A stretch of 64,000 nucleotides of DNA. Origin: Spirochaetaceae bacterium (lineage in GTDB: Bacteria; Spirochaetota; Spirochaetia; DSM-27196; PWMO01). The notes under the pieces were generated by a model. It searched no databases. It was not told where the DNA came from and saw nothing but the letters and a program-made list of their open reading frames with translations. The position numbers were made by a program, and so were the translations under genes. Shown in pieces: positions 9,257 through 18,325 of the stretch. The DNA is taken from contig RECP01000063.1 in the NCBI GenBank assembly GCA_007693945.1, positions 1-64,000 on the forward strand. The letters run 5' to 3'. The stretch's first letter is position 1. Each line of letters opens with the position of its first letter.

Positions 9257-10225
9257 ATGAAACAAACGATGGTACTGCTACTTGCGGTGGTTGTAGCGGC
9301 AGGCGCATTTGCCACGGGACGGGCCGAGACTGAGGCCCCCGAAGACTATCCGACAAGATCGATAGAGCTTGTCGTTCCGTGGGGAGCGGGCGGCCGCACC
9401 GATATCAACGCCCGCATGTTTGCCACGATCGCGCCCAGTTATCTGGGACAACCGATGGTTGTGGTCAACCGCGCGGGCGGCGGGAGCGTTATCGGCGGGC
9501 AGTACGTAGCCGAGGCCACACCGGACGGCTACACCCTGATCGCCATAACTCCCGGAACAAACGTCTTCCCGGTTGTGTTTGGTCGCGCCCCGTATGATAC
9601 GTTCGACTTCACGCCCATCGGGCAGATCGGCAGCAGCACGATGGCAATTGCGTCGCGCCCCGACCGGCCGTGGAGCAGTGTCCGTGAACTGGTACAGTAT
9701 GCGCGCGCCAACCCGGACCAGGTGACCTACGCCTGCGTCACGCTCTCCGGGCCGCAGCTCGGGTTCCTGCGCTGGGCGGAGGCTGCCGGGCTGGAGTTTT
9801 CGCACGTGCCGGTAGGCAACGACGCCGAGGCGGTTGAAGCCGCGCTGGGCGGTCACGTTGACATAGCTATGACGTCCAGCGTGGCAACCATCACCTCGCA
9901 CGTCAATACCGGTGCGCTCAAGGCGATCATGGTCTTCAGCGAGCGACGTGATACTGCGGTTCCTGACACGCCTACCGCAACTGAGATGGGCTGGAACGTG
10001 GTGGCCAGTCCGTTTACCGGCATCGCCGGACCCAAAGGCATGCCGGAAGAGGTAACTCGCAAGCTTCGAGAGGTGTTCATGCAGGTCATGGAGGATCAGG
10101 ACTTCCAGACGCTGCTGCAGCGAGTCGGCGAGAGCTTTGATCCCAAGGATGGCGACGAGTTCTACCAGGTATGGGTCAACGACTTCGAAGGCTACAGCGG
10201 CATCATCGAGCGCATGGGGTTATAG
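9257..10225 (+). CDS. tctC: Tripartite tricarboxylate transporter substrate-binding protein (TctC family)
   Basis: This is a 322-residue periplasmic receptor. Residues 1-22 are a signal peptide ending AFATG and the mature part begins RAETEAPEDYP. The TctC hallmarks are clear: YPTRSIELVVPWGAGGRTD, VVNRAGGGSVIGGQYVA and GIAGPKGMPEEV. The ORF-track start at 9128 lies before the promoter, so I use the ATG at 9257 behind AAGGAG. It captures a carboxylate-like solute for TctA/TctB encoded directly downstream. Confidence 0.93.
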   Translation: MKQTMVLLLAVVVAAGAFATGRAETEAPEDYPTRSIELVVPWGAGGRTDINARMFATIAPSYLGQPMVVVNRAGGGSVIGGQYVAEATPDGYTLIAITPGTNVFPVVFGRAPYDTFDFTPIGQIGSSTMAIASRPDRPWSSVRELVQYARANPDQVTYACVTLSGPQLGFLRWAEAAGLEFSHVPVGNDAEAVEAALGGHVDIAMTSSVATITSHVNTGALKAIMVFSERRDTAVPDTPTATEMGWNVVASPFTGIAGPKGMPEEVTRKLREVFMQVMEDQDFQTLLQRVGESFDPKDGDEFYQVWVNDFEGYSGIIERMGL

Positions 10226-10262
10226 CAAACCGCGCGGCGGAATGGCGCAGGGAGAGATCGGC

Positions 10263-10733
10263 GTGGTAAAGCAACCAGATTGGCAGCGGTTGGCAGAAGC
10301 AGTGGTATTCATTCTGATCGGTGTCGCTATCCTGTTGCTGATACCGTCGCAGGTTGCCGCCACGCCGTCGGTCCGGACCCGAACATCGCCGGCGTTCATT
10401 CCGCGGGTGGTGGCCGTTCTGCTGATAGCTGCCGGCGTCGCCATGCTGGTTGTGGCGTTTGCCGGCCGCGAGAAGCAGAAGCAGGCCACGTTCGAGCGGC
10501 AAGGTACTATGCGTGTCGTCGCTGCCATGCTGTTGCTGCTGGCGTACTCGATGCTCTTCGCCACGGTGGGGTTTGTCGTCACCAGCGCGCTGTTCCTGGC
10601 TGTATTCAGTGTAATGTTCGGCGCGCGCAGCGTGTTCAAGATAGCCGCGGCGGCGGTCTGTGTCCCGATTGTCGTGTGGCTACTGTTTGAATACGTGTTT
10701 CGTGTTCCCCTGCCTCACGGCCTGCTGTTCTAA
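10263..10733 (+). CDS. tctB: Tripartite tricarboxylate transporter small membrane subunit (TctB family)
   Basis: This is a small hydrophobic protein of about 156 residues with four predicted membrane segments (AVVFILIGVAILLLI, VVAVLLIAAGVAMLVVA, MLLLLAYSMLFATVGF and the C-terminal pair), the TctB layout. The length and the position between tctC and tctA match the family. I chose the GTG at 10263, eight bases after GGAG; the ATG at 10242 would add seven residues and lacks a good ribosome site. Confidence 0.85.
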   Translation: MVKQPDWQRLAEAVVFILIGVAILLLIPSQVAATPSVRTRTSPAFIPRVVAVLLIAAGVAMLVVAFAGREKQKQATFERQGTMRVVAAMLLLLAYSMLFATVGFVVTSALFLAVFSVMFGARSVFKIAAAAVCVPIVVWLLFEYVFRVPLPHGLLF

Positions 10734-10758
10734 GTGCTCATACAAGCGGGGGAAGACG

Positions 10759-12252
10759 GTGTTCGACGTCCTGTTCAGTGCGATCTCGATATTCTTCACA
10801 CTCCAGAACATGCTCGTTGTGATCCTGGGGCTCTTCATCGGTATCACGATCGGTGCAATTCCGGGTCTCAACGTTCCGATGACCGTCGCCCTGCTGCTTC
10901 CGATCACGTTCTACATGGATCCCGTTGCCGGACTCAGTTTACTGATGGGGGTCTACAAGGGGGGCACGTACGGGGGCTCGATATCCGCGGTTCTGCTCAA
11001 CACGCCCGGGGCACCGGCCGCCGCAGTCACCGGTATCGACGGCTATCCGCTGGCACAGCAGGGCAAGGCCGGCAAGGCGCTGCGCGCCTCGATCTACGGC
11101 TCGGTCATCGGTGAGTTCATCGCCGACATCGTATTGATCAGTCTGGCGGCCCAGATCGCCCGCGTTGCTCTCAGATTCGGACCGACCGAGAAGTTCTCGC
11201 TGGTGGTCTTCGCACTGGTGACTATCGGCGTGGTATCGAGCCGCCACAAGCTGAAAGGCATCGCCGCCGGTCTGCTGGGGATTGCCTTCTACACTGTCGG
11301 GATCGAACCGGTTTCGGCGGCAACGCGCTTCACATTCGGGATCTTCCAGCTCATCGGCGGCGTACCGTTCCTGCCGATGCTGATCGGACTGTTTGCCGTA
11401 TCCGAGTTCTTCGTGCATATCGAAAGGAAGAGCGGCGCCGGCGGCGCGGAAACGGTGGTTCCCGTCTCATCGCGGCGTGAGGACAACTACGTTACGTGGG
11501 CCGAGTTCAAGGCGAGCATCCGGACCGTGCTACGGTCAACGGCTATCGGTATCGGAATAGGGGCTCTTCCCGGCAGCGGATCGGCGATCTCAGCCTACGT
11601 CTCATACGGTGCTGCCAAGAGCGCCTCCCGGAATCCGGAGTCATTTGGTGAAGGCTCTCTGGAAGGCGTGTTTGCCGCGGAAACCGCCAACAACGCCGCC
11701 GTGGGAGGTGCGTTGATACCGCTGCTGACGCTGGGAATTCCCGGCGATGCCATTACGGCCATTCTGCTGGGTGTGTTTCTGGTGCACGGCATCGTGCCCG
11801 GCCCCGAGCTGTTCACCCGCTCAGCGGACATCATCTACCCGGTGTTTGTCGGACTGATTGTGGCCAACATCCTGCATTACGTCATCGCGTCGGCCGGCCT
11901 GCGGCTGTTCATGCGGGTCATCCAGGTCAGCCGGGCACTGCTGTTTCCGGCCGTCATCGTTATCTGCGTAACCGGGGCCTACACGGTCAGCAGCACCGTC
12001 TTTGACGTCTACATAATGCTCTTCTTCGGCATCCTCGGTTACCTTATGAAGAAGTTCGACTTCCCTGTCGCGCCGCTGCTGATGGGCTACATCCTCGGCA
12101 GCCTGCTGGAAAAATCGCTGGTCCAGGCCCTGATTGTAGGCCGGGGCTCGCTGCTTCCGTTTGTGACCCGTCCTATCTCGCTGCTGTTTCTGCTGCTGAC
12201 GCTGTTCTTCGTGGTCTGGTCGGCAATCGGCCACCGCAGACAGTGCCGCTGA
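10759..12252 (+). CDS. tctA: Tripartite tricarboxylate transporter large permease (TctA family)
   Basis: The protein is about 497 residues with ten or more membrane segments. It carries the TctA signatures GAIPGLNVPMTVALLLPITF near the N-terminus, YGGSISAVLLNTPGAPAA, and the second-half repeat GALPGSGSAISAYVSYGAA with IPLLTLGIPGDAITA. The ORF track extends upstream into tctB; homology begins at the GTG at 10759 behind GGGGGAAG. It is the translocating subunit, driven by an ion gradient. The substrate is not readable from sequence. Confidence 0.93.
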   Translation: MFDVLFSAISIFFTLQNMLVVILGLFIGITIGAIPGLNVPMTVALLLPITFYMDPVAGLSLLMGVYKGGTYGGSISAVLLNTPGAPAAAVTGIDGYPLAQQGKAGKALRASIYGSVIGEFIADIVLISLAAQIARVALRFGPTEKFSLVVFALVTIGVVSSRHKLKGIAAGLLGIAFYTVGIEPVSAATRFTFGIFQLIGGVPFLPMLIGLFAVSEFFVHIERKSGAGGAETVVPVSSRREDNYVTWAEFKASIRTVLRSTAIGIGIGALPGSGSAISAYVSYGAAKSASRNPESFGEGSLEGVFAAETANNAAVGGALIPLLTLGIPGDAITAILLGVFLVHGIVPGPELFTRSADIIYPVFVGLIVANILHYVIASAGLRLFMRVIQVSRALLFPAVIVICVTGAYTVSSTVFDVYIMLFFGILGYLMKKFDFPVAPLLMGYILGSLLEKSLVQALIVGRGSLLPFVTRPISLLFLLLTLFFVVWSAIGHRRQCR

Positions 12253-12329
12253 GCCTCGGCTCGCAGGTGCAGCACACCAACCGCCACCGCACGGTCGAGT
12301 CAAGAGCTGCTGCGAGAGTTCACTTCTTC

Positions 12330-12387
12330 TTGACAGACCGTTACACACAGGATACGCTTGCCAATCACGCATTGTTGCATGCAACAA
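12330..12387 (+). promoter_or_regulatory. Promoter and LacI-type palindromic operator before SDR operon
   Basis: A perfect TTGACA (12330-12335) is followed at 17 bases by TACGCT (12353-12358), a fair -10 box. Just downstream, TTGTTGCATGCAACAA (12372-12387) is a perfect 16-base palindrome around the start of transcription. Its left 13 bases recur exactly in the promoter of the LacI-family gene at 29.3-30.4 kb, so that protein is the likely regulator. The rest of the 12253-12409 gap shows nothing further. Confidence 0.7.
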
Positions 12388-12409
12388 CTATGAAGGGACG
12401 GTATGCGTC

Positions 12410-13213
12410 ATGTTGGAACGAGACAGGCCTGTGGCGCTGGTTACCGGTGCCAGCAGAGGGATCGGTCGCGGAATCGCGCTCGAGCTGGCGCAGAAAGGAT
12501 ACTCGGTGGCCATAAACTACGCCGGGAACCGCAAGGCGGCCGAAGAGACGCGGGCGGCGTGTGCTGAACGCGGCGGCCGTGATTGTGCGGTCTTCCAGGC
12601 CAACATCGGTTCCGCTGCCGACCGCGCGCGCCTGGTGGACGAAATCTGGGAGCGCTTCGGCACGGTCGACGCTCTGGTCAACAACGCCGGCATCGGCCCC
12701 AGCCAGAGGCTGGACATCACCGAGGCCACCGAAGAGTCGTTTCACGAGGTGATCGACGTCAACCTCACCGGTCCGTACTTCCTGACGCAGGCGATAGTGC
12801 GCCGCTGGCTCGGTCTGGAGCAAGGAGCCGCGGCGCAGCCCAGCCGGATCGACTCCGGCCGCAAGGTGGTCTTTGTCGGCTCAATCTCCGCCGACACTGC
12901 CTCGATACAGCGCGGCGAGTACTGCATATCCAAGGCCGGCCTGGCAATGGCCGTTCGCCTGTGGGCTGCCCGGCTTGCCGCCGATGACATCCAGGTCTAT
13001 GAGGTTCGCCCGGGCATCATGGAGACCGATATGACCAGTCGGGTAAAAGCCAAGTACGATGCCCTGATTGCCGACGGCCTGATCCCTCAGAATCGTTGGG
13101 GCACGCCTCAGGATGTAGGCAGACTGGTACGCGCCATCCTGGACGGTGACCTGGCCTACTCAACCGGAGCGGTTATTCACTCCGACGGCGGGTTCCACCT
13201 GTCACGACTGTAG
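12410..13213 (+). CDS. SDR family oxidoreductase
   Basis: This is a 267-residue classical short-chain dehydrogenase. It has the NAD(P) motif TGASRGIG, the NNAG motif in LVNNAGIG, the catalytic Ser in FVGSISAD and the YCISK catalytic Tyr/Lys pair. Among SDRs it resembles 3-oxoacyl-ACP-reductase-like proteins that act on sugars or polyols. It is the first gene of an operon with an isomerase and a Gfo/Idh dehydrogenase under the TTGCATGCAA operator, which points to a carbohydrate or uronate oxidation route. Confidence 0.9.
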   Translation: MLERDRPVALVTGASRGIGRGIALELAQKGYSVAINYAGNRKAAEETRAACAERGGRDCAVFQANIGSAADRARLVDEIWERFGTVDALVNNAGIGPSQRLDITEATEESFHEVIDVNLTGPYFLTQAIVRRWLGLEQGAAAQPSRIDSGRKVVFVGSISADTASIQRGEYCISKAGLAMAVRLWAARLAADDIQVYEVRPGIMETDMTSRVKAKYDALIADGLIPQNRWGTPQDVGRLVRAILDGDLAYSTGAVIHSDGGFHLSRL

Positions 13214-13224
13214 GAGCCAAGACG

Positions 13225-14043
13225 ATGCAGGACCTCTCTCGACTCTGTATTCACACCGCGACCACCAAACCGTGGAGCATCGAAATCGCGGTGGAGCAGT
13301 ACGCACGCGCCAACGTGGCCGGCATAACCGTGTGGCGTGATGCGTTGACCGGCCGCAACCCGGCAACCGTGGGGCGTGCGATCCGTGACGCCGGGCTGGA
13401 GGTAGTCAGCCTGTGTCGCGGCGGATTCTTCCCGTCCGTTGACGCCGACGCCCGGGCACGCGCGCAGGCCGACAACCTGCGCGCTGTTGAGGAGGCCGAA
13501 GCCCTGGGAGCGCCGCTGATCGTGCTGGTATGCGGCGCCGACCCCGCGCAATCGCTCGATGATTCGCGCGCGCAGATCATCGAAGGTATCCGTGCCGTTG
13601 CCGGCCGGGCACAGGACGCCGGCGTCAGGCTGGCCATTGAGCCGCTGCACCCGATGTACGCCGACGCGAAGTCGGCCGTTAACACAATGCAGAGCGCCAA
13701 CGACATGTGTGACGCAATTCAACTGCCGAACGTCGGTGTTGCCGTGGATGTATACCACATCTGGTGGGATCCGGGTGCATTCGACCAGATAGCGCGCTGC
13801 GGCACGGCAGGCCGTCTGTTTGCGTTTCATGTTTGCGACTGGCGCGTTCCAACGCGCGACTTGCTGCTTGACCGCGGTCTGATGGGGGAAGGGTGCATCG
13901 ACATCCCGCGCTTCCGCAGCGCCGTCGAAAAAGCGGGGTTCAGCGGCTTCAACGAAGTTGAGATCTTCTCGACCGACTACTGGAGTGGCGACCAGTCGGC
14001 ATACCTGCAACGCATCATAGAGGCTTACAGGCAACACGTATAG
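13225..14043 (+). CDS. Sugar phosphate isomerase/epimerase family TIM-barrel protein
   Basis: This is a 272-residue protein of the xylose-isomerase-like TIM-barrel family. Metal-binding positions are visible in order: Glu in LAIEPLHPMY, Asp/His in AVDVYHIWWD, His in FAFHVCDW and Glu in NEVEIFST. It would isomerise or epimerise a keto sugar or sugar acid. It starts 11 bases after the SDR gene and is followed by a Gfo/Idh gene, a trio frequent in pathways using oxidised sugar intermediates. The exact reaction is not assigned. Confidence 0.88.
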   Translation: MQDLSRLCIHTATTKPWSIEIAVEQYARANVAGITVWRDALTGRNPATVGRAIRDAGLEVVSLCRGGFFPSVDADARARAQADNLRAVEEAEALGAPLIVLVCGADPAQSLDDSRAQIIEGIRAVAGRAQDAGVRLAIEPLHPMYADAKSAVNTMQSANDMCDAIQLPNVGVAVDVYHIWWDPGAFDQIARCGTAGRLFAFHVCDWRVPTRDLLLDRGLMGEGCIDIPRFRSAVEKAGFSGFNEVEIFSTDYWSGDQSAYLQRIIEAYRQHV

Positions 14044-14093
14044 GCACGCAGAGGCACGGGCGAAACAGAGTCACACACGCAAGGAGAGAATCG

Positions 14094-15239
14094 ATGCAAC
14101 GCACAATCGGGATTATCATGAACGGCGTCACCGGTCGCATGGGTACCAACCAGCATCTGGAGCGGTCGATTATCGCCATCCGCGACCGGGGCGGAGTCCG
14201 TCTGGCCAATGGCGACACACTCATGCCTGAGCCGGTGCTGGTCGGTCGTAACCGCGGCAAACTGGAGGCGCTGGCCCACAGGTATCAGGTCGCGCAGTTC
14301 ACCACCGACCTCGATGCCGCACTGGCCGATTCCGCCAACGAGATATACTTTGACGCTCAGGTGACACAGTTACGCGTCCCCGCCGTGAAAAAGGCAATTG
14401 CTGCCGGCAAGTCGATCTACTGCGAGAAGCCAACCGCCGAGAACACCGACGACGCACTGGCTCTGTACCACCAGGCTGAAGCGGCCGGGCTCAAGCACGG
14501 AGTGGTACAGGATAAACTGTGGCTGCCCGGGCTGCTGAAGCTCAAGTATCTGATTGACGGGGGTTTCTTCGGGCGCATCGTCAACGTACGCATGGAGTTC
14601 GGCTACTGGGTATTCGACGGATTCCGGCAGACCGCTCAGCGCCCGTCGTGGAACTACCGCAAGGAGGACGGCGGCGGGATTTTTGTCGACATGTTCCCGC
14701 ACTGGCGCTATGTAGTGGACAATCTGTTTGGTCCCATCAAGGCGATCTCGGCCGTGGGCGCTATCACCATTCCCCGCCGCGTTGACGAGAACGGAACTCC
14801 GTACGATTCAACCGCCGAGGACACCGCCTACGCGACGTTTGAACTGCAGAACGGGGTCTTTGTGCACTTCAACAGCTCGTGGCAGATCAGGTTGCGGCGT
14901 GACGAGATCATGGGCCTGCAGGTCGACGGTACCGACGGATCGGCCTGGGTCGGCCTGCGCGATGTCTTTATCCAGAGCGAAGGTGCCACACCCAAGCCGG
15001 TCTGGAATCCCGACATCCCCAACCCGGTCGACTTCTATGAAAACTGGACCAGGATGCCCGACCGCGATCCGTACGAAAACGCGTTCAAAGTGCAGTGGGA
15101 GCTGTTTCTCAAGCATCACGCCGCTGAGGGCGACTTCCACTGGAACCTGCTCGAGGCTGCCAAGGGCGTGCAACTGGCAGAGCTGGGCCTGGAGAGCTGG
15201 AAGCAGCGCGCCTGGATGGACGTGCCGAAGCTGTCCTAA
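14094..15239 (+). CDS. Gfo/Idh/MocA family oxidoreductase
   Basis: This 381-residue dehydrogenase has the Rossmann start IIMNGVTGRMGTNQH and the EKP motif in YCEKPTAENTDD. The C-terminal domain includes the likely catalytic His in DMFPHWRYVVDNL. The ATG follows AAGGAG. Its stop codon overlaps the stop of the convergent MFS gene by four bases. It closes the operon begun by the SDR at 12.4 kb and probably reduces or oxidises the same pathway's sugar intermediate. Confidence 0.9.
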   Translation: MQRTIGIIMNGVTGRMGTNQHLERSIIAIRDRGGVRLANGDTLMPEPVLVGRNRGKLEALAHRYQVAQFTTDLDAALADSANEIYFDAQVTQLRVPAVKKAIAAGKSIYCEKPTAENTDDALALYHQAEAAGLKHGVVQDKLWLPGLLKLKYLIDGGFFGRIVNVRMEFGYWVFDGFRQTAQRPSWNYRKEDGGGIFVDMFPHWRYVVDNLFGPIKAISAVGAITIPRRVDENGTPYDSTAEDTAYATFELQNGVFVHFNSSWQIRLRRDEIMGLQVDGTDGSAWVGLRDVFIQSEGATPKPVWNPDIPNPVDFYENWTRMPDRDPYENAFKVQWELFLKHHAAEGDFHWNLLEAAKGVQLAELGLESWKQRAWMDVPKLS

Positions 15240-16570
15240 GGACCGGGCGCACCCGGAACGCCGGCCGGCAGACTTCCGGCGCGCTGCCGCAGTGTGAAAT
15301 AGATGTTGCGGCAGCGCGTTTCGGTCACCAGGACGGCGCCGAGGGTACCGAACGCGGCACCGGCGACGCAGACGTAGAGCGCGTAGCGGTAGGCGGTTGC
15401 GACGGCAACAATCGGTTCAAAGCTGTCCAGAACGCGTCCCATGATCACCGGGATCAGCGCCGAGCCAACGAACCCGCCGACATTGACAACCGAAGTCGAG
15501 GTGCCCGAGAACGCCGGATGATTAACCTCCTTGCCGCACGGCAGGGCGGTCATGGTTACGCCGGCCGCCAGGCCGATAGCGAGTATCAGCGCGCGCAGGG
15601 CGGCGACGCTCTGAACCGTCCCGCTGACAAACGTCACCCACAGCACCAGATAGATCGAGGAGCAGACAATCATCGGCAGCCGACGGCGGCGCACGGCATC
15701 GGATATGCGCGCGAACAGGACGCCACCGACCGCAATGCCGATAACCGCCATCGTAAGCAATCCGGCCGCCTGTTCAGCGGGAACCCCCAGTGCCAGCACC
15801 AGGTAACTCTGGCCCCAGGTTCCCGCCAGGCCGATAAAGGAACCGTAGACGCCCGCAAACATCAGCCACGGCGGCCAGGTGCGCCGGTTGCGCAGCGTGG
15901 CTGCCAGTTCACGCCGCAGGCTGGTTCCGCCGGGCGGCAAGACGGGCTCGCTACGGTGCCGCGCGGGAGGCCGATCACGAACGATAGTGTAGCAGAGTAA
16001 CGCGCTCAAGGCGCTGAACAGCGCAACGGCCAGCAAAGCGGTGCGCCACCCCCAGCGCTGCGACGCCAGATAGAGTGGAGTCTGGGCCCCTATGGCGCCG
16101 AGAGTTCCTACCCCGGCCGTCAAACCGGTCAAGGTGGCGAACTCGCCTTCACTGAACCAGAGCGCCAGCACCTTCAGAATGGCAACAAACACGGTCGAAA
16201 CCCCGATCCCGATGACCATGCGCCCCAGAAACAGCGCCGCGGACGAACCGGCCAGCGCGAACAGAGCCGAGCCGAGTGCCGTAATCAGGGCGGCCATTGT
16301 CACGGTTCGTCGCGGCCCAAGCGAATCGGACAGAATTCCGGCCGGAATCTGCAGTATGGCGTAGGCGTAGAAGTACGCGGCCCCAATCTGGGCAAACGCC
16401 GTAGCCGACAGCGAAAACTGCGCGGCGAGATCCTCACGCAGGACACCTATTGAGAGTCGGTGGAAATAGACCACCGTGTACGGGAGAATCAGCACTGCCC
16501 ACAGTAGCCAGCGATACGATGTGTCGTGTGTGCGATCTATGCTGGTAACCCTCGTGCCCGACCCGTGCAA
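15236..16570 (-). CDS. MFS transporter
   Basis: This 444-residue protein has about twelve hydrophobic segments in two six-helix halves. The loop 2-3 motif reads GILSDSLGPRRTV, close to the MFS GxLaDrxGrR(K/R) signature. It probably moves an organic anion or sugar acid, given the neighbouring sugar dehydrogenases. The only upstream in-frame start is a TTG at 16570 with a weak ribosome site, so the exact N-terminus is uncertain. The C-terminus overlaps the convergent gene by four bases (CTAA serves both stops). Confidence 0.87.
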   Translation of the reverse strand: MHGSGTRVTSIDRTHDTSYRWLLWAVLILPYTVVYFHRLSIGVLREDLAAQFSLSATAFAQIGAAYFYAYAILQIPAGILSDSLGPRRTVTMAALITALGSALFALAGSSAALFLGRMVIGIGVSTVFVAILKVLALWFSEGEFATLTGLTAGVGTLGAIGAQTPLYLASQRWGWRTALLAVALFSALSALLCYTIVRDRPPARHRSEPVLPPGGTSLRRELAATLRNRRTWPPWLMFAGVYGSFIGLAGTWGQSYLVLALGVPAEQAAGLLTMAVIGIAVGGVLFARISDAVRRRRLPMIVCSSIYLVLWVTFVSGTVQSVAALRALILAIGLAAGVTMTALPCGKEVNHPAFSGTSTSVVNVGGFVGSALIPVIMGRVLDSFEPIVAVATAYRYALYVCVAGAAFGTLGAVLVTETRCRNIYFTLRQRAGSLPAGVPGAPGP

Positions 16571-16588
16571 CCCTCACTCTGTGCGAGA

Positions 16589-18322
16589 TCAGGCCGGTTC
16601 CCAGGTGGAGATAAATGTTTCCAGTACATTACCCTTTGTCACCGGCAGTAGCAAGTGCGACGGGTTTTGGCGGTTGTGGTATACGGTGACCCGTGACGGA
16701 GCCTGCCGCCGAATGTGCCCGCGGGCTGCCGTGGGCTCATGGTCGTGTCGGGGCTCATCGTCGGTACAGCGTATCCGCAAGCCTATCCGTGACCCGGCCT
16801 TGAACAGAGAGCCTACAGGCGCAAGGGGGATGTTGAACTCGTAAATGCTGCCCGGCACCAGCGGATCTCGCGCCGTGTGCGCGTGATACGGCAACCACGG
16901 TCTGGATTGCCGCTCATCGACCCGTCGCTGGGATCCCCGGAGAAACCCCCGCGAGAGAATCTTTTCGCGGTCGCCGCCATCCCTTTCCACTAACGTGGCG
17001 AAGAACAACACTTCTTCGTCGGTTGTGGAGGCAAACAGGTTGAGCACGATGCTGCCTATGACCTCGGTCTGCTCGACAAACCGCGCCGACCAGAACTCGA
17101 TGTGCCCACGACCCCAGGGAGAATCATCGAACGAAGTCTGGCCTTCGTTGGGCCAGTGTTCACGTTCAAACAGATACCCCTTCTCGTGCAGATAGAAAGG
17201 GGTCCAGCGGGTCCCGGCCAGAGGATAGTTGTCAGTCTCCTTCCAGCTGTCGCTGCCGTTGACAAAGATCCTGATCGGAGCTTCATCCATCAATCCGGTG
17301 TCAATGCCTTTCAGCCAGTGATCAAACCAGCGCAATGACTCATACGCCAGCTGATACATCGGACGATCAAGATGCATCGGCCCGATGAGCATCTTCCTGG
17401 GCGTCTCGATGGCCTGCCAGCTGCGGAATGCCGCCGGCAGGTGCAACGCGTAATGGTCCCAGCAGCAGCCGATATAGCACGGTATGCGTATCTTCGAGTA
17501 GTCGAGTACGCGCTCCTGCCAGTAGGGGCTGAACTGCGGATTCAACAGAATATCGACAACCAGCGAATTAGCGCCCCGAGCAGGCTCCCGCAGACACTCG
17601 ACCAGAATCGGAATCGAACGTATGTCCTCATCCTGCAGCAGTACGTCGATTGCCTGATAGTATTGCCGCTCTCCAAGAGTCTCAAGCGAGTAGTTGTACG
17701 GTCGTGCATTCAGGCTGCGGCACCACCTGGCCTGCCACTCGTATCCCAGAATGCCACCGTGATAGAAATTGTCGCGATACTGATCGGTCGAAGCGCACGG
17801 GGCAAACACGGTGCGCAGATGCGGCGGGGCCGGATCCTGGGCGGCGATAAAGAGCGACAGGAACGCGAAGTACGAGATTCCGTGCATGGCGACGTTGCCG
17901 TCACACCACGGCTGTTCGGCAATCCACTCGATCACCTCGTAACCGTCTCGAACCTCGCGCGGTCCGGTGAGATGGAATTCACCTTCAGACTTTCCCGTGC
18001 CGCGCACATTGCCGATGACATGCACGTATCCGCGCATCGCATAGAAGTATGGATCGCCCGATTCCAGCGAGGCGTTGCCCTTTTCGCGGCCAGTCCCTAT
18101 GCCCAGCTGGCCGCTGGGTACCATGTCGCGCGGCAACAGCGGAGCCGCCTGCCCGCGCTGATCATACGGGTGCAACCCCAGAATGGCCGGAAAACGGCCG
18201 CCGGCTGCAGGACGCCAGATGTCAACGTTGATATGCACACCGTCGGAAAGCGGAACTCTCACGTCGCGATCAACGGCGACCTCATACTGCCTGGGCGACG
18301 TACTCCAATTCGTGCCGAACAC
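16589..18322 (-). CDS. CocE/NonD family (S15-type) hydrolase
   Basis: This 577-residue protein has an N-terminal alpha/beta hydrolase domain and a C-terminal jelly-roll, as in cocaine esterase and X-Pro dipeptidyl peptidase. The nucleophile lies in MHGISYFAFLS (GxSYxx, with Ala where a Gly often stands) and the His region reads GPMHLDRPMY instead of the usual GPWxH. The C-terminal part (GSIYEFNIPLAPVGSLFKAG) fits the family. It starts with GTG behind GGGAG. It would cleave an ester or amide; the substrate is unknown. It is co-directional with the MFS gene. Confidence 0.85.
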   Translation of the reverse strand: MFGTNWSTSPRQYEVAVDRDVRVPLSDGVHINVDIWRPAAGGRFPAILGLHPYDQRGQAAPLLPRDMVPSGQLGIGTGREKGNASLESGDPYFYAMRGYVHVIGNVRGTGKSEGEFHLTGPREVRDGYEVIEWIAEQPWCDGNVAMHGISYFAFLSLFIAAQDPAPPHLRTVFAPCASTDQYRDNFYHGGILGYEWQARWCRSLNARPYNYSLETLGERQYYQAIDVLLQDEDIRSIPILVECLREPARGANSLVVDILLNPQFSPYWQERVLDYSKIRIPCYIGCCWDHYALHLPAAFRSWQAIETPRKMLIGPMHLDRPMYQLAYESLRWFDHWLKGIDTGLMDEAPIRIFVNGSDSWKETDNYPLAGTRWTPFYLHEKGYLFEREHWPNEGQTSFDDSPWGRGHIEFWSARFVEQTEVIGSIVLNLFASTTDEEVLFFATLVERDGGDREKILSRGFLRGSQRRVDERQSRPWLPYHAHTARDPLVPGSIYEFNIPLAPVGSLFKAGSRIGLRIRCTDDEPRHDHEPTAARGHIRRQAPSRVTVYHNRQNPSHLLLPVTKGNVLETFISTWEPA

Positions 18323-18325
18323 GCC

